Shown piece by piece: positions 35,635 to 43,871 of a DNA stretch of 64,000 bases. Both the position numbers and the translations under genes were made by a program. Below the pieces are notes generated by a model. The model was not told the DNA's origin. It saw only the letters and a list, made by a program, of their open reading frames with translations, and did not search any database. Origin of the DNA: an uncultured Clostridia bacterium (GTDB taxonomy: Bacteria > Bacillota > Clostridia > Christensenellales > UBA1242); contig CALWNC010000001.1 in NCBI GenBank assembly GCA_944382715.1, positions 288,104 to 352,103 on the forward strand, written 5' to 3'. Numbering within the stretch: position 1 is the stretch's first letter; the number at the start of each line of letters is the position of its first letter.

Positions 35635-35663
35635 ATAATACTATCTATCATAAAATTTGTCAA
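35635..35663 (-). promoter_or_regulatory. Promoter of the ParB-like/GNAT pair, leaderless spacing
   Basis: On the - strand: perfect -35 TTGACA (35663-35658), 17-bp spacer, -10 TATTAT (35640-35635), six bases, ATG at 35628. No Shine-Dalgarno. Confidence 0.78.
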
Positions 35664-35899
35664 GATAATGGTTTTATATCGCTTTTAATCAAATAACCAT
35701 GAATTGAATACAAAAATAGAAACACAAAAATAATAAAATTATAATTTAAGTCCCTTAAAATTATGTCTTATTAATATTTTAAGTTTAAGTTTTAAATCAC
35801 ACTAAACATTATGTTTAGCAAATAAATTAAGATTAAATACTAAGATTTTTATATAATTAGAATTAATTTTTCTTATTTCGTCGTTTTATACAAAAAGAA

Positions 35900-35926
35900 A
35901 AACCCCAACCAAACTAGTTGAGGTTT
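35900..35926 (-). terminator. Terminator of the tRNA transcript
   Basis: On the - strand AAACCTCAAC pairs with GTTGGGGTTT (one wobble), then TTCTTTTTG. Confidence 0.75.
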
Positions 35927-35930
35927 GCTT

Positions 35931-36005
35931 TGGTGATCCCAAGCAGATTCGAACTGCTGACTTCACCGTGAAAGGGTGATGTCTTAACCGCTTGACGATG
36001 GGACC
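35931..36005 (-). tRNA. tRNA-Glu (anticodon TTC)
   Basis: 75 nt including an encoded CCA. Acceptor GGTCCCA / TGGGATC, anticodon loop CTTTCAC with TTC, T-loop TTCGAAT. Second gene of a two-tRNA transcript after tRNA-Met. Confidence 0.95.
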
Positions 36006-36013
36006 ATTATTAT

Positions 36014-36090
36014 TGGTAGCGGCAATAAGATTTGAACTTATGACCTGCCGGGTATGAACCGATTGCTCTAGCCAACTGAGCTATGCCGCC
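36014..36090 (-). tRNA. tRNA-Met (anticodon CAT), elongator type
   Basis: 77 nt including an encoded CCA. Starts GGCGGCATAGCTCAG, anticodon loop TTCATAC, T-loop TTCAAAT. The first base pairs with position 72 (G-C), so it is not an initiator, and the loop sequence differs from the lysidine-modified tRNA-Ile. Confidence 0.9.
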
Positions 36091-36115
36091 ATACTTGCTC
36101 TCGCTTAACGATAAT

Positions 36116-36144
36116 AATATAATATAGATTTCGTTTTTTGTCAA
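36116..36144 (-). promoter_or_regulatory. Promoter of the tRNA-Met-tRNA-Glu transcript
   Basis: On the - strand: -35 TTGACA (36144-36139), 17-bp spacer, -10 TATATT (36121-36116), about 26 bp before the tRNA-Met 5' end. Confidence 0.85.
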
Positions 36145-36838
36145 CATTATTTTTAAAAATTTTAATTTTTTTTTACTACATAAATTTATAAAACATTTTA
36201 AATTTTATATAAAATTAATTTATTTATATTTGTTTTATATTTATAATTTTTTAGCTATGATAAATATTATTACCTATACTATTATCTATAACTATTCTAA
36301 AAATATTTTATATTAATTTTACCACTAAAACTATCTTTACCTTAATAAAGTTAAAAATTTTTTATTTTAATTCATATAAACAAACATTTATAAATATTTT
36401 AGAAAGTAAAGCAAATGTTGTGAAATGTATATTTGAAATGTATGTCCGTATAAGTTTAATAAGTGTTTTAGTATTGTTAATTAAAAATCAGATTAGATAA
36501 ACCATTTTGAAGCCAAAAAATAAGAAAACAAAAATAAATTTACAAAAAATAGAAAAATTCTTTTTTAATTAGTCTTAAAAATGTTTTAATAAAATTTCTT
36601 ATTTTTTTGATTTTTACTAATTGAAGATTTCTCTACTGTTTAGCTTACATAAAACAGTATAAATTCCTTAACTATATATATAACCATATAAAAATTTAAA
36701 AGCTTTAAAAAAACATTTCTTTTTACAACAAAATTTGTCTTAATTAAATTAATTATTTAAAGTTTTTTTTTATAAAAAAAAGCACTTTTGAATATAAAAG
36801 TAAAATTTTCTATTCAAAAGCACCAATTTAATTTTAGA
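36145..36838. other. Long AT-rich intergenic region
   Basis: About 690 bp of very AT-rich sequence with no ORF, tRNA or promoter that I could support; only the terminator at 36780-36822 at its right end. Confidence 0.5.
36780..36822 (-). terminator. Terminator of the 246-residue unknown gene
   Basis: On the - strand GCTTTTGAATA pairs with TATTCAAAAG(T)GC, then eight T's; lies about 17 bp after the stop codon. Confidence 0.75.
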
Positions 36839-37579
36839 TTACATATTTCTTTCAGCTTCTAAGTTATTTAAAAAAGACTGAATTTCATTTGAATAAGGCT
36901 GTGATGCTAGTTCTTGTAAAAATTGATTTGCTAGTGCCTTCTCTTTCCTTGAAGATGTAAAATAACTAAGATTTTTTGCTAATGAAAACTTTATCTGATT
37001 ATTTTCTCTATCTACTACATAATTGGAAATCAAATCTTTTCTAACTTGATTTACACAATCTTTCAAATCCGTACTATTATGAAGTGGTACTGACCTTTGA
37101 ATTTCAACAGCCATCTCACACTGACTTGGGTTGTTAATAGCTATTCCACTATTCCAAAAGCTATTAGCACAATCTCTCTTACTTTTTGTATAAGTTTCAT
37201 TCCTAATCTTTTCTTCCAATTCATGAATTTGAGATTCCAAATGTTCATCAAACAAAAGTCCATCTCGTCTTTTAGAAATAAGCCTACTATATTCAAGTGC
37301 AAAATTAGAGCTTTTTTCGTCAATTTCCTTTCTATTATAGTAATAATATTTATTTAATTTTGCATAATCACCATCTGGTGTTTGATTTTTTGAATAATCG
37401 TCTATAATTTTGTCAATTTTTTGATTTTTTTGTGATGAAAATAAATAATAATTTTGTACAGCATTAATTTGTCCAAGTTCGGCAAGTCTAGTAAGTACAT
37501 TCATATCCATTTTCCCACTAAGCAAATAATTGGACCAAAGAATTATAAAATCATTATCTAAATTTAAAACTTTTGTCAT
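36839..37579 (-). CDS. Soluble protein of unknown function
   Basis: 246 residues from the ATG at 37579, selected because AAAGGAGA lies just before it and a good promoter upstream. An in-frame extension to 37720 would add a hydrophobic stretch without a ribosome site and is rejected. Predicted mainly helical, with many Asn, Lys, Glu and Gln, no membrane segment, no known motif. Segment 95-160 may form a coiled coil. No family recognised, and it is isolated between long non-coding stretches. Confidence 0.65.
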   Translation of the reverse strand: MTKVLNLDNDFIILWSNYLLSGKMDMNVLTRLAELGQINAVQNYYLFSSQKNQKIDKIIDDYSKNQTPDGDYAKLNKYYYYNRKEIDEKSSNFALEYSRLISKRRDGLLFDEHLESQIHELEEKIRNETYTKSKRDCANSFWNSGIAINNPSQCEMAVEIQRSVPLHNSTDLKDCVNQVRKDLISNYVVDRENNQIKFSLAKNLSYFTSSRKEKALANQFLQELASQPYSNEIQSFLNNLEAERNM

Positions 37580-37598
37580 TACTATTCTCCTTTGGGAT

Positions 37599-37627
37599 AT
37601 TATAGCAAAAATACAATCAAAATACAA
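37599..37627 (-). promoter_or_regulatory. Promoter of the 246-residue unknown gene
   Basis: On the - strand: -35 TTGTAT (37627-37622), 17-bp spacer, -10 TATAAT (37604-37599); ribosome site AAAGGAGA follows, ATG at 37579. Confidence 0.75.
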
Positions 37628-37711
37628 TAGTAAAAATAATATTATTTTTAAAGAAATTCCATTTAAGAAAAGAAATAAAATTAATTTAAAATTTAATAAG
37701 TATTTACAAAA

Positions 37712-37739
37712 ATAACACACCCAAAATAAGGTGTGTTAT
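37712..37739 (-). terminator. Terminator of the small membrane protein gene
   Basis: ATAACACACC pairs with GGTGTGTTAT, T-run on the - strand. Confidence 0.8.
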
Positions 37740-37746
37740 CATCAAT

Positions 37747-38097
37747 TTAAACATTTTCTTTTATAGTATCGCTAACTTCTGTAACAATACCAACAAATTT
37801 TGACCATGTGCTAGGGAAGAACATCATAAGCACAACAAGAGCAATCATAACATAGAAAATAATTCTAAATACGATGTGCTTGTCAGCCACAAATTCAATT
37901 CCAACAAGAGCAACAACAATAAGAGGGGCAAATGTCTTAATAATGTTTAAAACATTCATAATAAATGAGCCTTCTGGAATGAATGGCACTTGTGCATTAA
38001 TGCAAAGAACAAGATAAGCAATAACAGTAACAACAGCAGCAATACACCCTATTACGTCAAAAATTTGTCTTCTTACTTCTCTACTATTATCTACCAT
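37747..38097 (-). CDS. Small membrane protein with three hydrophobic segments
   Basis: 116 residues, membrane segments near 15-35, 45-65 and 75-95, short polar ends. No motif recognised; the pattern resembles uncharacterised small integral membrane proteins. AAGGAGA ribosome site about eight bases before the ATG. Single gene with terminator. Confidence 0.7.
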   Translation of the reverse strand: MVDNSREVRRQIFDVIGCIAAVVTVIAYLVLCINAQVPFIPEGSFIMNVLNIIKTFAPLIVVALVGIEFVADKHIVFRIIFYVMIALVVLMMFFPSTWSKFVGIVTEVSDTIKENV

Positions 38098-38231
38098 AAT
38101 TTTAATCTCCTTATTTATTACTCCAATAATACCACATTAAAATTTTATTTGTCAATAAAATGAAAAGCAAATAAAGAAATTTCTTTTTGAGTTTTTTGTT
38201 ACAAAAAAATGGTAGTTGCATATAATATATT

Positions 38232-38355
38232 AGACTTGACAAAGTTCAAGTCTACTACACAAAAGAAGAACGCTACAAATTTTTCAAATAATAAATCTCT
38301 TTTCCTTAAAACTTTACTCTTCAATGCAAAGGCGTACGCCTTTGCATTTTTATTT
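38232..38355 (+). ncRNA. Candidate small RNA with 5' hairpin and intrinsic terminator
   Basis: A -10 TATAAT at 38221-38226 (weak -35 TTGTTA at 38196, 19-bp spacer) predicts a start at 38232-38234. The RNA would begin with a 9-bp hairpin TAGACTTGA / TCAAGTCTA (38231-38254), continue through about 70 unstructured bases, and end with a perfect 26-base palindrome around GGCGTACGCC (38323-38348) followed by T's. No ORF with a ribosome site lies inside. Confidence 0.55.
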
Positions 38356-38365
38356 TGGTATTACA

Positions 38366-38500
38366 TATAATATATTTATGAGAGAAAATAATAAAAATAA
38401 CCTTTATACATGTGAAACTAACAGAATTGACCAAAATTTAAGAAAATTTGTCAAACAAAAAAGAATAAGCGTAATTAACAAACACAGAAACAAAACTTAA
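38366..38500 (+). CDS. Possible 40-residue basic peptide with leaderless promoter
   Basis: The frame at 38378-38500 reads MRENNKNNLYTCETNRID and ends INKHRNKT. TATAAT lies at 38366-38371, six bases before the ATG; TTGCAT 18 bp further upstream could be the -35 but overlaps the terminator of the small RNA. No ribosome site. It may be real, given the other leaderless genes here, but such a short frame could be chance. The listed span includes the -10 box. Confidence 0.3.
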   Translation, partial: YNIFMRENNKNNLYTCETNRIDQNLRKFVKQKRISVINKHRNKT

Positions 38501-38711
38501 AACAAAGCCACCACAAATTTCCAAATAAAATCTTTTTTATTGAGCAAAATTAATTTAATAAATATAGAAGATTAAAGATAAAAATTTACCATTATAAAAA
38601 CATTTCCAATTAATATAAAAATAAATTTTTATTTGCATTTTTTATGCAAGATTTTTACTTTAAAATAAAGTATTATTAGATATCAATGTATTTTTTTATT
38701 TTTTTTCATAT

Positions 38712-38755
38712 AAAAAGAGCTTAAAATCTAACATAGAAATACTTAAGCTCTTTTT
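38712..38755 (-). terminator. Terminator downstream of the MBL hydrolase
   Basis: AAAAAGAGCTTAA pairs with TTAAGCTCTTTTT around a loop of about 18 bases; T's on both strands. Confidence 0.75.
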
Positions 38756-38830
38756 ATTAACTTAAATTTTGAATATCACTTGTAGATTACTATAAATATT
38801 GGGGCAGTTAAAATTTAAAGTACTGCCCCA

Positions 38831-40057
38831 TCAGGCGACAGCGTTTTCTGGAAGCGTACGATTTGCCTTAAACCAATCGGTATCTTTCAAAACTGTATCA
38901 TTGTTTGAACACATAACAATGGTATCGTTACTTCCCGTCGAACAAATTGTTATATTACCATTAAACGATTCAAACTGATTTGAAGAGTAATCTATACAAA
39001 GTGTCGTAACATATATTCGAGAAGTGTAGATTGAAACATTGTCAATAAACTCCTGCGTTGGAAATTGGTTCTCATTTTTTGTAGTGTACTCACTACTTCC
39101 CGCAACACAGCAAACTACGACTATTTTTGGCTGAATTACTGCCATAAGTTTAGCAGAGGAAGAAGTTTTTGAACCGTGATGACCTGCCTTATAAAGCTCT
39201 ACACTTGAAAGTTTTCCTGAATTTCTTTCATCGTCAACCAAAGATTCTTCCCCATCTTTTTCAAGGTCGCCGGTAAATAAATACTTCTTTGTTCCCTGAA
39301 TTATTTGAAAGCACACTGAAAAATTATTTTCAGTCGTAGTTTCAAGTTTGCCCTGACTAGTATAAAATTTTGTATACAAAATTTGAAGCCAAATTGTATT
39401 GCCGTCACTATCAGTGCCAAGGTCATACATACTCTGAGCTTGAAAACCTTGATAGTTAATAGTTTCTTCACTGCATTCAAGAGCCGTGAAGTGTTTTGCA
39501 CCACTAGTGGTTGCTTCGCCAAGCTCTCTTAGATAGTTTGAATGCATATTTGCCGTGTCTGACTTTCTAGTCTGAGCAAATGTTATAATTGTTCCAATTG
39601 ACTTTCCATTAGTTCCATCATTTCTATAGTGGTCAAACAAACTTTCAGTAGTGGCATTTGTTGCGTATCCTGCATAGTGGTCCTCATGGGCATGTGTAAT
39701 AATTATGTAATCCATTACATCGTCCGTCATAAACTCATCAACATAACTAGTTATGGTTGAAACACTGCTAGTCTTTGAACCACCATCAATCAAAATATCT
39801 GTGTCGCCAACTTTAATATAAATGCAATCTCCCGTGTACTTGTTTCCAAGTTCTAAAAAATGGATTGATAAATCACTATTTGAAATTACTCCTGCGTCAG
39901 GAGTGCCTGATACAACACTACTAGATGACGAAACCTTTGAAGGAATTTTGTAAGAATCGGGTAAACTTACAAAAATGTTGCCTACAACGCCAACAGCAAA
40001 TCCAACAATAAAGCAAATAAGTGAAACGAAGAATATTTTAATTTTACTACTGCGCAT
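38831..40057 (-). CDS. Membrane-anchored ComEC-like metallo-beta-lactamase-fold hydrolase
   Basis: 408 residues: N-terminal membrane anchor (8-32), Ser-rich linker, then an MBL domain similar to the hydrolase part of ComEC: LGNKYTGDCIYIKVGDTDILIDGG near 72-95, metal motif ITHAHEDHYAG near 140, FTGDLEKDGE near 255 and HHGSKTSSS near 284. ComEC-type MBL domains are thought to degrade the non-transforming DNA strand; secreted forms are common in Clostridia and may be nucleases. AGGGGGG ribosome site. It overlaps the upstream Ser/Lys-rich gene by 11 nt, so they are an operon. Confidence 0.82.
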   Translation of the reverse strand: MRSSKIKIFFVSLICFIVGFAVGVVGNIFVSLPDSYKIPSKVSSSSSVVSGTPDAGVISNSDLSIHFLELGNKYTGDCIYIKVGDTDILIDGGSKTSSVSTITSYVDEFMTDDVMDYIIITHAHEDHYAGYATNATTESLFDHYRNDGTNGKSIGTIITFAQTRKSDTANMHSNYLRELGEATTSGAKHFTALECSEETINYQGFQAQSMYDLGTDSDGNTIWLQILYTKFYTSQGKLETTTENNFSVCFQIIQGTKKYLFTGDLEKDGEESLVDDERNSGKLSSVELYKAGHHGSKTSSSAKLMAVIQPKIVVVCCVAGSSEYTTKNENQFPTQEFIDNVSIYTSRIYVTTLCIDYSSNQFESFNGNITICSTGSNDTIVMCSNNDTVLKDTDWFKANRTLPENAVA

Positions 40058-40808
40058 CGTCTTCCCCCCTTAAAACAATAATGTTTCTAATAAGTTTTAC
40101 CGTGCTATATTTCTTTGACGGAGCCGTGTAGACTGCATAGTAAATTCCCTCTACACTTGTATCAACCCCATCAACTTCTACTTCGTCCATAGAAAGATCA
40201 TTGCGATAATAATAGGTAACTTTAAATTCATCTGAGCAGTCCCTGCCAAAGGCAACACAATTAACTCCGAGTTCTCTATAATACTGATACTCCTCGTCCT
40301 GACCAATGACAATATCTGCTTCACCATTGTCATAGCAAACCATAGCATAGACATCGTTTTTGCAAATTATATGGGCAGTAAAAAAACCACCAAGTGCACC
40401 TATTAATAAAAAGAAGATTGAAAATGCCAAGATAAGTGCTTTTTTTGATTTTTTTGATGATGAAGAAGTCTTTTTCTTTTTTGATTTTGTGTTTGATGTG
40501 ATATTAGCCACATCTTTAAGTGTGCTCACAGTCGTTTCAAAAAAAGAATTGTCTGGCTTCTTTGTTTTTGATGATTTAGAAGAAGTCCTCTTTTTTGTAG
40601 TACTACTTGATTTTCCACTAGACGACTTTGAAGTCGTCTTTTTTGATGCACTATTAGTTTTCTTTGTACTGCTTGACTTTGAAGATGAACTTGTTGATTT
40701 TTTTGAAGTGCTTTTGCCTTGAGAAAGACCTGAAGCCAAAGAACTTATTGCATCTTTAGCTGATTCTGACTTACTCGTTTTTGTGGCTTTCATTTCTGAA
40801 TAATCCAT
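40047..40808 (-). CDS. Ser/Lys/Thr-rich membrane protein of unknown function
   Basis: 253 residues: the first about 125 are cytoplasmic low complexity, Ser-Lys-Thr repeats with strong positive charge, then one membrane segment at about 126-148, then an extracellular domain of about 100 residues with Tyr, Asp and Val-rich strands. The basic part would suit binding of DNA or anionic lipid, but this is inference. AGGAGGAA ribosome site. It precedes and overlaps the MBL hydrolase gene, suggesting a joint membrane complex. Confidence 0.7.
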   Translation of the reverse strand: MDYSEMKATKTSKSESAKDAISSLASGLSQGKSTSKKSTSSSSKSSSTKKTNSASKKTTSKSSSGKSSSTTKKRTSSKSSKTKKPDNSFFETTVSTLKDVANITSNTKSKKKKTSSSSKKSKKALILAFSIFFLLIGALGGFFTAHIICKNDVYAMVCYDNGEADIVIGQDEEYQYYRELGVNCVAFGRDCSDEFKVTYYYRNDLSMDEVEVDGVDTSVEGIYYAVYTAPSKKYSTVKLIRNIIVLRGEDDAQ

Positions 40809-41056
40809 TAGTTCCTCCTTTTATACACTTATAATATATTACAAATTCTCTCAAAAAGCAAAAAAAGAAACAAAAAAAATAACAAAAATTGAGTTTTTTG
40901 TTAATTTTATAATTTTTATGTCAAATTTTAACAAATTTTAAGTAATTTTGCATTTTTTTAAATTAATTTTTTACTATACTGCAAGGTTTAAAATAATTTT
41001 TAAAAAACTTGCTTTTGTAAGGAACGAATAAATAACACAATTTTTATTTTCATTCT

Positions 41057-41502
41057 TTACAGTCCAATTAATCTTTTCCATAAAAACATTTCTTTAAGCT
41101 TTAATTTCATTCTACTTGCATACTCTTCTAAAATATTGTTAATTTCTGATTCATTTTGATAGAACATATCATCACAATCATTAAGCTTATTTATTGCTTC
41201 TTCATTATCTACATCTTTATTTAAGACTAAATATGCGCCATATGCTTCTTTAAAATTATTTTTTAAATTTTCAGGCAAAATCTTTTCAATAGATGCAATT
41301 TCTTTTTGTAAAATTCCTCTTTCTTCCATATTAGAAAAGTATTGGTCATGTCCACCATTATTAACTTCACTTTGATAGGTCATTAACTCTGCAAAAGGTG
41401 ACTCTGCACGCTCTTCAGTCCAAAGGTCCCACATCTTATTCCATTTTTTTTGTTCGTCAGATAACTTTTCATTTTTTTCTTTAAACTATCAAAAATTTTC
41501 AT
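41057..41502 (-). pseudogene. DUF4375/DMP19-like protein, interrupted by one frameshift in an A7 run
   Basis: The intact part (41057-41434, 125 residues) holds AELMTYQSEVNNGGHDQYFSN, the hallmark of the DUF4375 (DMP19-like) domain. Upstream the frame continues with LSDEQKKWNK without a start. A second frame starts at the ATG at 41502 with GGAG ten bases before (MKIFDSLKKK). Adding one A to the seven-A run at 41472-41478 joins the two into about 148 residues. Function of the family is not established. It may be a true mutation, slippage-controlled expression or a sequence error. Confidence 0.6.
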
Positions 41503-41527
41503 AAAATAATACTCCAAAAAAATATTC

Positions 41528-43228
41528 TCAACTTAATAATATTTTATCATAAAGTGGCATTGTTAAGTATCCATTTAATTTCTTACTATAATTTTGAATT
41601 ATTTTAGAAACAATATCAATTTCTTCCGTCCAAACAAACCATTTTTCTACATAATCTTTTGCCATTAATACATCACCATCAATTTGAAGCCTGATAACTT
41701 CTTTCATTATTTGTTTTGTCGTTTGTTTGATTTTTTCAAAATCAAAAATTAATTTTCCCTGTTCATCAAAAGTTATTGACTTTGTCTTTATCATTCTATT
41801 GACAATCATACATGATCTAACTTTATGTGGTTCGGTCAGAGATGGTTTTCCCTTTAAAAAGCTTGAGGCAAGACTTGTTACCATTATTTGCTTAGCCTGT
41901 TTTTCTGTAAAGAGTTTTTTTTCTACAAAATTATCCAAAAAAGCATACATTCCCATATCAGCCTTATACTCTTCAAGAATTGAAGTATACTTTCCAAGAT
42001 TAACATTACTTGGACCAAGCGTATGAGTGTTTTCGTGGCAGATTGTTGCCCAATGGTCTGCTTCTGGGTAAAAATATTCATACTGACTGTCAGTTATTAG
42101 GTTTTTATAAAGTCTTCGATTTGTCTTTTTTCTAATTTGTCTATGATATACATTTCTTCTTCCACCACCTTTTTTTAATGAAAGTTTATCGTCATTTGGC
42201 AGATTTTGTGCAAGTACAATCCCTGCCCTGTATGCACCTTCTTCGCCAGTTAAAGAAATTATGTCAACATCGACAGCTGTTTGTGGAATGTTCCCTGAGG
42301 AAGAATTTCTCTCATACTCTTGCCTATAAGGCATATACTCTGCTTCTATTTCAGTTAATTTTTTAAGTTTATTTAAAAATTTAGTACCTCGTTTATTGAC
42401 AATTCCAACTCTCGCTCCAAGCGAATCTTTACTATTAATATCAATGTCAAGTGCTTTAAGTCTATTGCAGAGTTTTTCATTTTCAAAAATTGTATTAGTC
42501 ATTTGTTCGTCATAGTTTTCTCTTGTAATTGTAAATTCTAAATTAGACTTATCAAGCTTTGCCCATGCAATATCAGCTTTTGCATCAATCTCTATGTCAA
42601 CACATCTAAGTGCCTGTGCTTGCAAATTTAAATACTCTGCAAACTCTTTATCCTCGCATAAATTTTTAGCTTGTTCAAGTTCTGCCGCAATCTCTTCAAA
42701 CTCTGGAAAATAGTCGACATAATCAATTGAAGTTAATTTATCACCATTTCTTACGACAACTGTTCTTTGACTGAGAATGTTTTTAACTTCTTGAACTTCA
42801 CCTTCATCAAGCATTTTATCTAAAATTTGATGAAATTCAAAAGGCTCCAAGTCTTCAGGATAAAATCCAAGTCCCGGGGTCTTTTTTAAACTCTTTGTTA
42901 GGACAATTTCATTACCCAGAGCATCAGGAGAAAAAGCGCCCTTTTGTGAATCAAATAATTTTTTTGTAAGGTATGCCTGTTTATTACCTTTTTCAATTTC
43001 TTGATTTAAAAAAGCTAAAAATTCTAAATTCTTATGATTATCAAGTTTTAGCCAAATTTGGTCAAACCATTTACTTGCCTTTACAAGATGAAAGATTACT
43101 TCTTTTTCACTACCTGTAAGTTTTTGGTACTCTGGGCTTGTATCTGACAAAAGCTTTATTTCTAAGTAGTGTTTTTTTGAAGTTCGCATGCTAAGTTCTT
43201 TAAGAGATAAATTTAAATTAAATGTCAT
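41528..43228 (-). CDS. M49-like (dipeptidyl-peptidase III type) zinc metallopeptidase
   Basis: 566 residues. Zinc motif HENTH at 398-402 and a third-ligand block LEEYKADM at 418-425, plus the C-terminal pattern IFDFEKIKQTTKQIMKEVIRLQIDGD, fit the peptidase M49/DPP III-like group, where HExxxH or HExxH is followed by E-x-x-A-D. Members remove dipeptides from peptide N-termini in the cytoplasm. No signal peptide. The motif is HExxH, one residue shorter than the HExxxH of classical DPP III, as in some bacterial relatives. AAAGGTGA ribosome site. The DUF4375-like gene follows in the same direction. Confidence 0.7.
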   Translation of the reverse strand: MTFNLNLSLKELSMRTSKKHYLEIKLLSDTSPEYQKLTGSEKEVIFHLVKASKWFDQIWLKLDNHKNLEFLAFLNQEIEKGNKQAYLTKKLFDSQKGAFSPDALGNEIVLTKSLKKTPGLGFYPEDLEPFEFHQILDKMLDEGEVQEVKNILSQRTVVVRNGDKLTSIDYVDYFPEFEEIAAELEQAKNLCEDKEFAEYLNLQAQALRCVDIEIDAKADIAWAKLDKSNLEFTITRENYDEQMTNTIFENEKLCNRLKALDIDINSKDSLGARVGIVNKRGTKFLNKLKKLTEIEAEYMPYRQEYERNSSSGNIPQTAVDVDIISLTGEEGAYRAGIVLAQNLPNDDKLSLKKGGGRRNVYHRQIRKKTNRRLYKNLITDSQYEYFYPEADHWATICHENTHTLGPSNVNLGKYTSILEEYKADMGMYAFLDNFVEKKLFTEKQAKQIMVTSLASSFLKGKPSLTEPHKVRSCMIVNRMIKTKSITFDEQGKLIFDFEKIKQTTKQIMKEVIRLQIDGDVLMAKDYVEKWFVWTEEIDIVSKIIQNYSKKLNGYLTMPLYDKILLS

Positions 43229-43289
43229 AAAATCACCTTTTTATATATTTTTTGATGGAAAATTGCAGTTTTTTGCGATAGTAAATAAA

Positions 43290-43316
43290 AAAAGTATATC
43301 TTAAAAATATACTTTT
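43290..43316 (-). terminator. Terminator after the 137-residue membrane protein
   Basis: AAAAGTATAT pairs with ATATACTTTT, loop CTTAAAA, T-run on the - strand. Confidence 0.75.
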
Positions 43317-43318
43317 AC

Positions 43319-43732
43319 TTATCTTTTTCCTTTGTTTCGCCTTATGATATTTAAGACAATACTTGAAATAAATAGGATAATAAAGATGATTGCCGTTACG
43401 CAGAAAAAAACTTGAAAAACTAAACACGAATTTGCAAGTTCTAAGTTATCATTATTTAGATAATGATTTCTTTCAGTTGTAAAAAACAAAAAGCCTAAAA
43501 AACATACAATACTCATCACTCCCACAAAGCCAAGAGCAGGAGTATAACTAAGCCTATAATTTAAATTCTCAAAAAAAATCTTAAATTTTGACTTTGGCCT
43601 TTCATAGTAAATTGAATTGTCATTTGAACTTATTGTACTTGAAACCTCACTCTCTTCACTAATATTAGATTCATGGTTTTCAGTTTCTGTATCCATTCGA
43701 GACTCTTCTGCCATAACAATTCTCCCCCCCAA
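43319..43732 (-). CDS. Two-segment membrane protein of unknown function
   Basis: 137 residues: polar acidic N-terminal half rich in Ser and Glu, membrane segments near 65-85 and 100-130, short basic tail. No motif recognised. The start has a GGGGGGAG ribosome site seven bases before ATG. Lies upstream of the peptidase gene but is separated from it by a terminator. Confidence 0.65.
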   Translation of the reverse strand: MGGRIVMAEESRMDTETENHESNISEESEVSSTISSNDNSIYYERPKSKFKIFFENLNYRLSYTPALGFVGVMSIVCFLGFLFFTTERNHYLNNDNLELANSCLVFQVFFCVTAIIFIILFISSIVLNIIRRNKGKR

Positions 43733-43871
43733 ACTATCTATTTCAAAATTCGAATAATAAAATGTTAAATGTTCAATTTAGAAATATCAAAATTTTATTC
43801 ATAAAATTAATTGTAATAATTTTGTGATAAAAGATTTGAGTTTGCCCAATTTGAACAAATAATCAAATTAA

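Larger units (their letters stand above)
38098..38830. other. 733-bp intergenic region with candidate small transcripts
   Basis: Contains the candidate small RNA, the possible 40-residue peptide, a terminator (38712-38755) and a GGGGCAGT / ACTGCCCC hairpin (38801-38829) directly after the MBL hydrolase stop codon. Confidence 0.6.

Noticed and set aside
36014..36090. Initiator tRNA
   Set aside because: Position 1 pairs with 72 (G-C); an initiator would show a mismatch.
36839..37720. Longer start (293 residues) of the unknown protein
   Set aside because: The extension covers the promoter and has no ribosome site; the ATG at 37579 has AAAGGAGA.
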